Assembly (NCBI GenBank): GCA_964615935.1
Contig: CAZTTG010000090.1
Location: 1-26,642 of the forward strand
Direction: 5' to 3'
Source of the DNA: CAZTTG01 sp964615935
GTDB taxonomy: Bacteria; Planctomycetota; UBA1135; GCA-002686595
DNA: 26,642 bases
How positions within the stretch are numbered: the first letter of the stretch is position 1; the number at the start of each line of letters is the position of its first letter. Shown piece after piece: positions 1 to 8,089 of the stretch. Both the position numbers and the translations under genes were made by a program. The notes under the pieces are model-generated. The model ran no database searches and was not told the origin of the DNA. It saw only the letters and a program-made list of their open reading frames with translations.

Positions 1-128
1 GGCGCGCCGACGAGGATTCTCCGGCACGCCTGGTCGGTCTGAGGCGAAGCCTCGCCAGGGAGTCCCGCGGGGTGATCCCCAACCCCTGAGGTCGACGGGG
101 GCGGCGCCCCGAGGTATCCAGAGGGGAC

Positions 129-427
129 ATGGACCGCGATTCCTCCGAGCTCGGGGCGCGGCTGGCGGCGCAGACCCACCGGCTGAGCCTGCTGTTCCTC
201 CACCTGGCGGGCCGGGGCCGGCCACCCGCGCGGGCCAGGCCGAGGAGGAGGCGCGGCTCGTCCGGGCCTGGCTGGCCCTCTCCGCCGAGCACCGCCGGGT
301 GATCGGGCTGCGGCAGTTCGAGGGCCTGTCGGCGGCCGCAGCCGGCCGACGCATGGGCCGCTCCGAGGCGGCCGTCCACTCCCTCTACCGCCGGGCACTG
401 CTGGCCTGGGAGGCCGGTTCCTCCTGA
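129..427 (+). pseudogene. Remnant of an ECF-type RNA polymerase sigma factor (frameshifted, region 2 missing)
   Basis: An ATG at 129 follows a good ribosome site (GAGGGG, 2-7 bases upstream) and reads MDRDSSELGARLAAQTHRL, like the first helix of planctomycete ECF sigma factors. That frame ends at a TGA at 300-302. The neighbouring frame, open up to the TGA at 425-427, encodes a clear sigma region 4 helix-turn-helix (LSAEHRRVIGLRQFEGLS, then GRSEAAVHSLYRRAL). Joining the two frames near 215-242 gives only about 99 residues against roughly 170-200 for an intact ECF factor, and region 2, which contacts core polymerase and the -10 box, is not visible. A deletion with loss of frame is therefore likely. 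It lies 53 bp before a Ser/Thr kinase gene, the usual ECF-kinase pairing in Planctomycetota, so the kinase has probably lost its partner. A sequencing indel cannot explain the missing region 2. Confidence 0.55.
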
Positions 428-480
428 GGTTTTTCCGGGGAAGCGCGGCGAATCGCCGCTCTCGATCCGCCCCACTGGGT

Positions 481-2133
481 ATGCAGGACTCCTCTCTCGA
501 CGATCGGATGGACCGCCTGGTGGCCGAGTACTCGGATCGCGTCGCCGCCGGGGGCTCGGGGACCGGCGACGACCTCCTGGCCCAGGTTCCGGTCGAGCAG
601 CGCGAGGCCCTGGCCCGCTGCTTCCGGATGATCCGGGCCGGCCTGGCCCAGGTCCCCAGCGCCACCCGGCCCCTGGGACCGGGCATGAGCCTGGGGGGCT
701 TCGAGATCCTCGAGGAGATCGGCCGCGGAGGCATGGCGGTGGTGTACCGGGCGCGACAGGTCGAGCTCGACCGGCTGGTCGCCCTGAAGGTCCTGCGCCC
801 GGGCCTGGCCCTCGAGGGCCGTCACGTCGATCGCTTCCGGCGCGAGGCCCTGGCGATCGCGCGGCTGCAGCACCCCCACATCGTCCAGGTCTTCGCCGTG
901 GGCGAGGACGAGGGCTACCACTGGCTGGCGATGGAGCTGGTCGACGGGGTGCACCTGGGCCGGGCGCTCGAGAGCCTGCCGGACGGCCGCGAGTGGAGCG
1001 CCCGCGACCTGGCCGAGGCGGTCGGGGTGCCGCGCCTGGCCGAGGGGGCGTCGAGCTACGAGGAGGCCTTCGCCGCCCTGATGGCCCCGGTCGCCCGCGC
1101 CATCGGCGTGGCCCACGAGCTCGGCATCGTGCACCGCGACGTCAAGCCCTCCAACATCCTGATCCACCGGGACGGGCGCGCCATGATCGCCGACTTCGGC
1201 CTGGCCAAGGGCGCGGGCGATCCGGGCCTGTCGCTGACCGGCCAGCCCCTGGGCACGCCCTTCTACATGTCGCCCGAGCAGGCCGCGGTCACCGAGCACC
1301 GCGTGGACGAGCGCACCGACGTGTACAGCCTGGGGGTGACCCTCTACGAGGGACTCACCGGGCAGAGGCCCTTCGGGGGGGAGAGCGTCTATCAGGTGCT
1401 CGACGCCATCCGGCACCAGGAGCCCGCGCCCGTGCGCTCGCTGGCGCGGTCCCGCTCCCGCGACGCCCAGTCGGTGGTCGAGCGCGCCATGGCCCGGGAT
1501 CCGGACCAGCGCTACCCGACCGCCCTGGAGCTGGCGGGCGATCTGGCGGCCCTCGCCGAGCGACGGCCCACCCTGGCCCGCGCCACGCGAGCGGGGTGGT
1601 TCGGCCGGCTCCGACGCGGCCTGCGCCGGCTGGCCAGCGGCCGGCCGCTGGACTACCGCTCGCGGCGCACCCTCTGGGGGCTCCCCCTGATGCACGTCTG
1701 CCTCGGACCGCGGCGCACGCTGGGGCGCCGCGGGGTGGCCCGAGGCTGGATCGCCGTGGGAGACGTGGCCCTGGGAGGCGTCGCCTTCGGGGGTGTCTCC
1801 GTGGGCGTCTTCTCCTTCGGCGGGCTCGCGGCGGGGCTCCTGGTCCTGGGAGGGCTGGCCCTGGGCCTGGCCCCCACGGGGGGCATGGCGGTCGGCGGGC
1901 TCGCCCAGGGAGGCTTCGCCGTGGGTCACACCGCGGTCGGCGGCGGGGCGGTGGGGATCTACGCCTATGGCGGAGGGGTCACCGGCCGCTACGCGGTGGA
2001 CGGCCAGGGCCGGCGCGATCCCGAGGCCATGGAGTGGGGCGAGAAGCTCGAGCCCTTCAGCCCGCTCCTGGGCGCCGTGCTGGACGCGGCCCGCCGGAGA
2101 TCCGATCCGCGACTGGAGGGTGAGGACCCGTAG
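481..2133 (+). CDS. Hanks-type Ser/Thr protein kinase with C-terminal period-5 glycine repeat domain
   Basis: 550 residues. Residues 1-65 form a short N-terminal extension of the kind seen beside planctomycete ECF sigma factors. The kinase domain spans about 74-358, with glycine loop GRGGMA (81-86), catalytic lysine K103 in VALKVL, HRDVKPSN (218-225, catalytic D220), DFG (238-240), GTPFYMSPEQ in the activation segment and DVYSLGVTLYE. All catalytic residues are present, so an active protein kinase is expected. After a basic linker (370-397) comes LWGLPLMHVCLG and then glycine at every fifth position from 422 to 502, with small or hydrophobic residues between. There is no clear signal peptide. 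The repeat could be a membrane-seeking or beta-solenoid domain, but its role is unknown. The ATG at 481 has no obvious Shine-Dalgarno site; ATG 508 is an alternative start. The neighbour upstream is a sigma-factor remnant. Confidence 0.93.
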   Translation: MQDSSLDDRMDRLVAEYSDRVAAGGSGTGDDLLAQVPVEQREALARCFRMIRAGLAQVPSATRPLGPGMSLGGFEILEEIGRGGMAVVYRARQVELDRLVALKVLRPGLALEGRHVDRFRREALAIARLQHPHIVQVFAVGEDEGYHWLAMELVDGVHLGRALESLPDGREWSARDLAEAVGVPRLAEGASSYEEAFAALMAPVARAIGVAHELGIVHRDVKPSNILIHRDGRAMIADFGLAKGAGDPGLSLTGQPLGTPFYMSPEQAAVTEHRVDERTDVYSLGVTLYEGLTGQRPFGGESVYQVLDAIRHQEPAPVRSLARSRSRDAQSVVERAMARDPDQRYPTALELAGDLAALAERRPTLARATRAGWFGRLRRGLRRLASGRPLDYRSRRTLWGLPLMHVCLGPRRTLGRRGVARGWIAVGDVALGGVAFGGVSVGVFSFGGLAAGLLVLGGLALGLAPTGGMAVGGLAQGGFAVGHTAVGGGAVGIYAYGGGVTGRYAVDGQGRRDPEAMEWGEKLEPFSPLLGAVLDAARRRSDPRLEGEDP

Positions 2134-2140
2134 CGCAAGA

Positions 2141-2183
2141 CGCGGGCCCCCCGATCGCGACCGGCGCGACCGGAGGGCCCGCG
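2141..2183. terminator. GC-rich hairpin between convergent genes
   Basis: A perfect 9-bp inverted repeat (CGCGGGCCC at 2141-2149 against GGGCCCGCG at 2175-2183) encloses a 25-base GC-rich loop. It sits in the 75-bp gap between the kinase stop (2133) and the end of the convergent protease gene (2209). There is no T-run, so it is a candidate bidirectional terminator or RNA-stability hairpin, not a classical intrinsic terminator. Confidence 0.4.
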
Positions 2184-2208
2184 AGAGCGCGCGCCTGGGG
2201 CGGCGGCG

Positions 2209-3771
2209 TCAGGGCTGGATGACGCCCTGCACCGCGTCGGACAGACCGGTCTTGTAGGGCATGGAGGCGGGATCCCGGTACCAGTACTGGAGGGCGACCG
2301 TCGCGCCGGCCACCAGCTGGGGATCGACGCCGCTGGAGATCCGGGCGCCGAAGTCGTACTGGTAGGTCCCGGTGCAGCCGCCGGTGCCCCCGGAGTTCTG
2401 CACCGAGGTCCGCTTGATGGGGGGCTGGACGCACAGCCAGCCGCCCTGGAAGGGCGTGGCCGCCGGGGCCAGGCCGTAGAACAGCAGGCCGTTCTTGCCG
2501 GCCACGATGTTGCTGGCGTCCACGTCGAAGCTGCCGGGCCCGCCGCTGGCGCTGGGCCCGCCGGTGAAGGAGATCGCGGGGTAGCACAGCACCGAGTTCA
2601 GCTTGGCGGTGCAGTAGATGAACGCGCCGCAGGGGTTGGCGCACAGGCCCTTGGGACTGGCCAGGGCGGCGTGCCAGCCGGAGTGGTTGCTGCCCGTGCC
2701 GTGGTTGGCTCCGTAGGGGGGCGAGGTGCTGCAGCCCCCGTGGGTGTGCACGCCGATGGCCTCCCCGGTGTCGTCCCAGATGACCGGCGAGCCCGAGCTG
2801 CCTCCGGTGGTGTCGACCGTGTACCTCACCGTCGTGCCGGTGAAGGAGTAGTAGGGGCCGCTGTTGGTTTGCTGGACCTGGTTGTGCGTCGGGGGAGTGG
2901 AGTCGGTGCCGTGCCCGGTGATCCGGATGGTGTGGCTGGAGCTGTAGGCCGGCGGGCTGGAGCGCAGCGTGAACCAGGAGCCCTGGGCCTGCGCCGGGGT
3001 GAGACCGGTGATCGAGTTGGGATGCAGGCCGTAGTAGCACCAGTCGTTGCCGATGCCGCTGTAGGTGTACTGGATCGAGGCGCTCTGGACCGAGTACTGG
3101 TCCTGCGGTCCCGGGTGGTTGAGGCTGCCGCTGCCGCTGGAGAGCGGGACGTTGAATTCCGCGATGCTGCTGCCGGAGGGAGCACAGTGGCCCGCGGTGA
3201 TCATGCAGTGGTTGCAGTCGTCGATGATCCAGGTGGTGCAGCCGTTGCTCAGGCGGGCGACCCGCTGGTCATAGGAGAGGATGCGGTCGTCGGACCCGCA
3301 GATGGTCTCGGGGGGGGAGGGCTGGATCTCCGCCAGGATGCTCTCGGTGACCAGGCGGTTGGGACCGGTGTAGGGCCAGGCCACGATCTCCACCTGGATG
3401 GTGTCGCCGTTCAGGTAGCAGGTGGAGTCCACCCACTCGCGGGCCTGCCGGGGATTCAGCTCCTGGACCAGGCCGTCCCTCCAGGAGGTGACGCGCAGGA
3501 TCGACTCGGTGCCGAGCGTCTCGTCGCCGCTGAGCTGCACCTCCTCGAAGAAGAGCCGCAGGGCGGTGGCGCCCTCGACGTAGATCGGGAAGGAGGCGAT
3601 GACCTGCCGGCCGCTCAGGGTGTTCTCCACGACACCGGTGTCGTGGTGGTAGCGCATCTGGATGCTCTCGGGGGGCTGCACTTGCGCGGAGGCGGCACCC
3701 GAGAGGACCCCGATCAGGAGCGCACCCAGCCAGGGAGCGCGGGAGGGGGGGCGAGTGGTGGGGGGATGCAT
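2209..3771 (-). CDS. Secreted trypsin-like serine protease with lineage-type C-terminal domain (copy 1)
   Basis: 520 residues. A signal peptide ends near residue 30 (ALLIGVLSGAASAQ). Residues 35-150 form a conserved N-terminal domain (PPESIQMRYHHDTGVVEN). The S1-type protease core carries the His motif ITAGHC (H195), a likely catalytic Asp in GNDW (D243), and the Ser motif TGGSSGSPV (S326), followed by IGVHTHGGC. Residues 387-520 are a C-terminal domain (YCTAKLNS, FYGLAP, PFQGGWLCVQPPIKRT, YWYRDP) that recurs in the next gene and in the secreted protein at 11003-12727. Many cysteines suggest disulfides outside the cytoplasm. Start ATG 3771 is preceded by GAGGAGAGGA. Substrate is unknown. It is a tandem paralogue of the gene starting at 5449; the 106-bp gap allows cotranscription. 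Confidence 0.88.
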   Translation of the reverse strand: MHPPTTRPPSRAPWLGALLIGVLSGAASAQVQPPESIQMRYHHDTGVVENTLSGRQVIASFPIYVEGATALRLFFEEVQLSGDETLGTESILRVTSWRDGLVQELNPRQAREWVDSTCYLNGDTIQVEIVAWPYTGPNRLVTESILAEIQPSPPETICGSDDRILSYDQRVARLSNGCTTWIIDDCNHCMITAGHCAPSGSSIAEFNVPLSSGSGSLNHPGPQDQYSVQSASIQYTYSGIGNDWCYYGLHPNSITGLTPAQAQGSWFTLRSSPPAYSSSHTIRITGHGTDSTPPTHNQVQQTNSGPYYSFTGTTVRYTVDTTGGSSGSPVIWDDTGEAIGVHTHGGCSTSPPYGANHGTGSNHSGWHAALASPKGLCANPCGAFIYCTAKLNSVLCYPAISFTGGPSASGGPGSFDVDASNIVAGKNGLLFYGLAPAATPFQGGWLCVQPPIKRTSVQNSGGTGGCTGTYQYDFGARISSGVDPQLVAGATVALQYWYRDPASMPYKTGLSDAVQGVIQP

Positions 3772-3877
3772 GTCGTTCCTCTCCTCGGAGGTGGGGTGTT
3801 GGCCAGTGTGTGTGTGCTCGGATCGGATGCGGCGCGCCGAGGCCCGGAGCGCCGCCTGCTCGGGTCTTCCCCTCCTG

Positions 3878-5449
3878 CTAGGGGGCGATGGTGCCCTCGA
3901 CGGCGTTGCTCAGGCCGATGGGGAAGGGGCTGGAGGCCGGGTCGCGGCCCCAGTACTGCGCGTAGAAGGCCTCCCCGACCGCGAGACCGGGGTCGACGCC
4001 GGAGGAGATGAGGCCGCCGAAATCGTAGCTGTAGGTGCCCGAGCAGTCGTCCGGGGGCGGGTTGCCCCCCGAGTTCTGCACCGAGGTGCGCCGCAGGGGG
4101 GGCTGCACGCAGAGCCAGCCGCCCTGGAAGGGCAGGGACGCCGGCTGGTAGCCGTAGAACAGCATGCCGTTCTTGTTGTTGATGAAGTTGCTGGCGTCGA
4201 TGTCGAAGCTGCCGGGGCCGCCGCTCATGCTGGGGGAGCCGCTGGTCGAGATGGCCGGCACGCAGCCCTGGGAGTTGGTCTTGCCGGTGCCGTAGAGGGT
4301 CAGGGGGCAGGTCTGCGCGCAGACCCCCTGAGGGAAGTTGACGAAGGCGATGAAGCCGGGGTGGTTGTAGCCGGTGCCGTGGTTGCCCTCGATGGGCGGC
4401 GAGGTGCTGCAGCCGGCGTGGGTATGCACGCCGATGGCCTGGCCGGTGTCGTCCCAGATGACCGGCGAGCCGGAGTTGCCGCCGGTGGTGTCGACGGTAT
4501 ACCGCAGGGTGGTGCCGTAGTGGTCGTAGTAGGGCCCCGAGTGGGTCTGCTGCACCTGGTTGTGGGAGGAGGGCGTGCTGTCCGTGCCGTAGCCGGTGAT
4601 GCGGATGGTGTGGGCCGGGTCGTGGGCCGGCGGGATGGCGAGCTGGAACCAGGCGCCCTGGGCCTCCACCGGGGTCAGACCGGTGACCGTGTTGGGGTGG
4701 CACCCGAAGACGCCGTAGTCGTTGCCCACACCGCCGTAGACCGACTGGAAGGAGGCCGGATCGACCGAGTACTGATCCTCCGGGCCGGGGTGGTTCAGGC
4801 TGCCGCCGCTGCCGGACAGGGGCACGTTGAACTCCGCCACCGTGAAGCCGCCGAAGGAGAAGCAGTGCCCGGCGGTGATCAGGCAGTGGTTGCAGTCGTC
4901 CATGATCCAGCCGGAGCAGCCCACGTTCAGCAGCCGGGCGACGCGCGGATCGGAGGACAGGACCCGGTCGTCGGTCGGACCGCACTGCGACTTGGCGGTG
5001 GTCGGGACCATCTCGGCCAGGACCTTCTGCATGCTCAGGCTGCTGGGACCGGTGTAGGGCCAGGCCACGATCTCGACCTGGACGCTGTCCCCGTTGAAGT
5101 AGCAGCTCGTGTTCCGCCACTCGGCCACCTGCCGGGCGTTCAGCTCCTGCACGCGCCCGTCGAGCCAGGAGGTGAGGCGCAGGATCGACTCGTTCCCGAT
5201 GGTCTCGTCCCCGCTGAGCCGGACCTCGTCGAAGGTGAGCCTCAGCGCCGTGGCGCCCTCGACGTAGACCGAGAAGGAGGCCAGCACCTCGCGGCCCGAT
5301 CCGGTGTTCTCCAGCGCCCCCGTCTCATGGTGGTACCCCAGCTCGATGCTCTCGGGGGGGCTGACCTGGGCCTCCGCGGGGCCGGCGGCGCCCAGCACGA
5401 GGGCGGCGAGGGCCGGCGCGAGGGCCAGCGGGGCGGCGAGAGTCCTCAT
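3878..5449 (-). CDS. Secreted trypsin-like serine protease with lineage-type C-terminal domain (copy 2)
   Basis: 523 residues from the ATG at 5449, chosen because GGGAG lies about 7 bases upstream and it gives a normal signal peptide (MRTLAAPLAL...GPAEAQ). An in-frame start at 5518 would bury the signal behind 23 unlikely residues. The layout matches copy 1 position for position: PPESIELGYHHETGALEN, ITAGHC with H195, GNDYG with D244, TGGNSGSPV with S326, then IGVHTHAGC. The C-terminal domain (about 387-523) has FYGYQP, PFQGGWLCVQPPLRRT, SGG, DCSGTY and YWGRDP. The two copies align with almost no gaps, so this is a local gene duplication. Known chemistry is peptide hydrolysis through a His-Asp-Ser triad; target and localisation beyond secretion are not shown by the sequence. 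Confidence 0.88.
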   Translation of the reverse strand: MRTLAAPLALAPALAALVLGAAGPAEAQVSPPESIELGYHHETGALENTGSGREVLASFSVYVEGATALRLTFDEVRLSGDETIGNESILRLTSWLDGRVQELNARQVAEWRNTSCYFNGDSVQVEIVAWPYTGPSSLSMQKVLAEMVPTTAKSQCGPTDDRVLSSDPRVARLLNVGCSGWIMDDCNHCLITAGHCFSFGGFTVAEFNVPLSGSGGSLNHPGPEDQYSVDPASFQSVYGGVGNDYGVFGCHPNTVTGLTPVEAQGAWFQLAIPPAHDPAHTIRITGYGTDSTPSSHNQVQQTHSGPYYDHYGTTLRYTVDTTGGNSGSPVIWDDTGQAIGVHTHAGCSTSPPIEGNHGTGYNHPGFIAFVNFPQGVCAQTCPLTLYGTGKTNSQGCVPAISTSGSPSMSGGPGSFDIDASNFINNKNGMLFYGYQPASLPFQGGWLCVQPPLRRTSVQNSGGNPPPDDCSGTYSYDFGGLISSGVDPGLAVGEAFYAQYWGRDPASSPFPIGLSNAVEGTIAP

Positions 5450-5537
5450 ATCCAATCTCCCGGATGTGTAGCTCGGTGATGCGGGAACCCCAGTCTGCGG
5501 CAATAGGGACGCGCCCATGCCCTACCGGTGTTCCCTA

Positions 5538-5569
5538 GCAATACTCCACCGGTCTCCGGGAGCGGTCAA
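5538..5569 (-). promoter_or_regulatory. Candidate promoter for the protease genes
   Basis: On the minus strand TTGACC (5569-5564) resembles a -35 box and TATTGC (5543-5538) a -10 box, but the spacing of 20 bases is longer than ideal. The palindrome ACCGGT occurs at 5524-5529 and 5548-5553, flanking the -10-like box, and could be an operator. The location upstream of the protease start at 5449 fits. The assignment is weak because promoter consensus in this lineage is poorly known. Confidence 0.22.
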
Positions 5570-5613
5570 GCGGGACCGCCCGGCGAGTTCCCCGGACCGG
5601 AGGCCGGCGGCCC

Positions 5614-7167
5614 CTAGTCGTCGTCCGGGGGGGGTGGATCGCCCTTTTCGGCCCCGGCAGTCGGGGGGGGATCCTGTCCGCCCCTCGCGGCCCGACGCGC
5701 CGCCTGCCTCGCGGCCCGCTTGACCTCCTGTTCCTCGAGCCACTCCGCGTGGCGCGCCTGGACGGACCCCGGGTCGCCGGGATCCCCCTCCGCCCCGACC
5801 GAGGCCGAGCCCTCGCCGCCCCCGGCCGGGGGCTCGCCCGGGTCCTGGCCGGCCTTGCCCGACGCCCTCCTGGAGGCCCGCTTGGCCCGCTCCTCGAGCC
5901 ACTCCGCGTGGCGGGCCGGGATCAGCTCCGGATCGTCGGTGACCGCCCCGTCCCGCGGGTCCACCGGGAGATCCGCTCCCTCGGGGGCGGCGGGATCGGC
6001 CCCGGCGGGCGGGCCCTCGGCGGCCTGCCGGGCCTTCTCGGCCTGGTGCTCACGGAAGCGGGCCTCGCGCTGGGAGAGGGCCCCTTCGGCCGGGATGCCG
6101 GCCCCGCGGTCCCCTCCGATCGCCGTCCGCTCGACCGGCGCGCCCTTCCCCGCAGCGGCGCCCGAGCCGGCGGATCCGCCCTCCGCCCCGCGCTCCGCCG
6201 CCGGCTCTCCCGCGCGGCCGCCCGCGGCTCCCCGGGCTCCCGGGCGGGCGTCGCCGCCGGGCCGGCCCGCGGGCGTGCTGGAGATGCCGTACACCTGGTG
6301 GCCCGTGCCATCGCTCAGGGCCATCTCGGTGCTCTCGCCGCGCGACTCGACCCGGAAGGCGGGCGAGCCCTGGAGGGTCGCCAGGACCAGGGAGGAGCCG
6401 AGCTTCTGGGCGCGCAGATCGGCGGCCGTGCGGCCGGCCAGGTTGCGCATCGTCAGCGCGCCGCCCAGGGCGTTGGACCCCGCGCTCAGGGCGGGCTTGC
6501 GCTCCTTCGATCCCGGCCGGAAGAACTCGATGGTCCCGCCCTTCTCCCCGGCCTCCAGGCGGGCGACGGCCCGACTGCGCTGGTTCTGGAGCTCGATCAC
6601 CGCTCCGTTCAGCACGGGCTGGGCCACCAGACGGCCGGCGCCCATGGCGCCTCCCATCTCCAGCCGTCCCCCCTCCTGATCGGCCGCCAGCGAGCCGCAC
6701 TCGCGACCGCGGTCGTTCCACAGCCGGAGCCCTCCGCCCCCGGCCGCGGACTCCAGGGCGGCCGTCTGGCGCCCCTCGGCGTTGTGGAGCCGAAGCGTCC
6801 CGCCCCGGGGACCATCGGCGAGTCCGAGCACCGGATCGCCGGCGTGGTTGCCGACCTGGAACGAGCCGCCCTCGGGGCCCACCTCGAGCGTGGCGATCCT
6901 CTGCCCGACGTCGTCGAAGAGCTCCAGGGCGCCGCCGTGCACGCTCGAGCGGGCCTCGAGCGCGACCTGCCCGGCGTCGTCGATGATCTGGAAGCGCCGA
7001 GCCTTCAGGAGCAGGCTCACGTCCTGGTGGGAGGCGGCGCCCAGGCCGGCGACGATCGCCAGCGCGAGGACCAGTCCGAGGCCGCGACGGCGGCCGCGAC
7101 CCTCGGCGGCGCGCAGGCGCTCCTCGAGGGCTTCCAGGCGGGATTCGAGAGAGGGAGTGGAGACCAT
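5614..7167 (-). CDS. Membrane-anchored protein with short beta-type repeats and duplicated charged tail motif
   Basis: 517 residues from the ATG at 7167; an upstream in-frame start at 7263 adds only Pro/Gly/Arg-rich sequence. Residues 1-28 are a charged, coiled-coil-like cytoplasmic segment, and 29-45 (GLGLVLALAIVAGLGAA) are a single membrane anchor. About 58-290 hold roughly ten units of 20-23 residues with the pattern GG-x-L-x-L-x-N/D-x-x-G-R, predicting a repetitive beta structure outside the membrane. About 296-365 are low-complexity Gly/Ala/Arg. The tail repeats ARHAEWLEE (418-426 and 471-479), each followed by a basic stretch and QDP; a weaker related unit is near 368-384. No enzyme motif is seen and the function is unknown. 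It is on the same strand as the ECF sigma gene, 193 bp downstream of it, so coexpression is possible. No strong ribosome site is seen. Confidence 0.72.
   Translation of the reverse strand: MVSTPSLESRLEALEERLRAAEGRGRRRGLGLVLALAIVAGLGAASHQDVSLLLKARRFQIIDDAGQVALEARSSVHGGALELFDDVGQRIATLEVGPEGGSFQVGNHAGDPVLGLADGPRGGTLRLHNAEGRQTAALESAAGGGGLRLWNDRGRECGSLAADQEGGRLEMGGAMGAGRLVAQPVLNGAVIELQNQRSRAVARLEAGEKGGTIEFFRPGSKERKPALSAGSNALGGALTMRNLAGRTAADLRAQKLGSSLVLATLQGSPAFRVESRGESTEMALSDGTGHQVYGISSTPAGRPGGDARPGARGAAGGRAGEPAAERGAEGGSAGSGAAAGKGAPVERTAIGGDRGAGIPAEGALSQREARFREHQAEKARQAAEGPPAGADPAAPEGADLPVDPRDGAVTDDPELIPARHAEWLEERAKRASRRASGKAGQDPGEPPAGGGEGSASVGAEGDPGDPGSVQARHAEWLEEQEVKRAARQAARRAARGGQDPPPTAGAEKGDPPPPDDD
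5732..5913. repeat. 23-bp direct repeat inside the tail of the repeat protein
   Basis: An identical 23-base stretch occurs at 5732-5754 and 5891-5913, offset 159 bp (53 codons). It encodes the duplicated ARHAEWLEE motif on the minus strand. Because the offset is a multiple of three, the frame is kept, consistent with an internal tandem duplication of the tail. Confidence 0.8.
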
Positions 7168-7360
7168 GGCATGAACCCGGGGGAGCGGGAGTCGGAGGCC
7201 GGTGCGGGAGCCAGGGGCCCCGCGGGCCGGCGGGGGGGGCGGGCTGGACGGCCCGCTGCCCAAATGCTCCCCCGACCGCGGCAGCCCGTCAAGCCGGACC
7301 GGAGGCCCTTGTCGGGGAGTCGGCGCCGGGGGACCGCGCGGGCGGCCGGGAGGGCCCCGG

Positions 7361-8089
7361 CTACCCGTTCCCGTACTGGCGGACCAGCTTGCCCAGCTCG
7401 ATTATGGCCCGCGCGTGCATCATGCGGGCCGCGGCCGCGCTGGGCCGCCCGCTCTCCTCGGCCACCGACTCCCAGCAGGCTCCGGCGTAGTTGCGCAGGA
7501 GGATCAGCTCCCGGTACTCCTCGGGGAGCTGGTGGATGCACTGCTCCACGATCTCGATCTGCTCGGCCTCGGCCAGGTGGTCCAGCGCCGGGGTGGACTC
7601 CGCCATGAAGTGCACCGGGAGCGGCTGGTGCGAGTGCGAGCCCAGGGTGCTGGGCAGGGGGACCTCGAGTCGCCGATCGCGCTTCTTCGCGCCGTGGTAG
7701 TCGGCCGCCGCGATGATCTGGCGCTCGGCCAGCTTGGACAGCCAGTTGATGAGGCTGGCCTCGTCGCGCATCTCGAAGGCCTCGAAGGACTGGACCGCGG
7801 CGATGAAGGTCTCCTGGAGGATGTCCGCGGACTCGAGCGAGAACCGGAGCTGCCGGCCGAGGCGCAGGCGCACGATCCGCCGCACGCGCTCGTAGTAGCG
7901 CTCGAACAGGCGATTGAGGGCCTGCTGCTCGCCGCCCTGGGCCTGGCGCACCAGGTCCAGCGAGACGGTGATGTCGGGCGATTCGCCCGGATCCTCGGAG
8001 CCGTGTCGGGGGCTGGGTTTCAAGGGCTGCTGGCGCCGACTCGGGGCTCGGCGCTCCCGGGACAGCGTAATGGATCCGGCCGGGACCAT
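7361..8089 (-). CDS. ECF-family RNA polymerase sigma factor
   Basis: 242 residues. After a 40-residue variable N-terminus, region 2 spans about 44-125 (ALNRLFERYYERVRRIVR, then SADILQETFIAAVQSF, INWLSKLAERQI), covering core binding and -10 recognition. Region 4 spans about 183-235 (LPEEYRELILLRNYAG, then a helix-turn-helix ending in AAARMMHARAIIELGKL) and recognises the -35 box. The length is longer than a minimal ECF factor because of the N-terminal tail and a linker at 135-175. The family directs transcription of a dedicated regulon. No adjacent gene encodes a classical anti-sigma factor; the same-strand neighbour downstream is the membrane repeat protein. Start ATG 8089 is the first in frame. 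Confidence 0.9.
   Translation of the reverse strand: MVPAGSITLSRERRAPSRRQQPLKPSPRHGSEDPGESPDITVSLDLVRQAQGGEQQALNRLFERYYERVRRIVRLRLGRQLRFSLESADILQETFIAAVQSFEAFEMRDEASLINWLSKLAERQIIAAADYHGAKKRDRRLEVPLPSTLGSHSHQPLPVHFMAESTPALDHLAEAEQIEIVEQCIHQLPEEYRELILLRNYAGACWESVAEESGRPSAAAARMMHARAIIELGKLVRQYGNG

Noticed and set aside
385..1929. Long open frame on the minus strand opposite the kinase gene
   Set aside because: Its translation is Arg/Gly/Ala/Pro-rich and lacks any motif, while the plus strand encodes a complete kinase. High GC leaves the antisense frames free of stops.
3662..5479. Plus-strand open frame of about 600 codons across the proteases
   Set aside because: Biased composition (Gly, Ala, Val, Asp, Arg) and no recognisable domain. 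The minus-strand frames have signal peptides, catalytic triads and paralogy.
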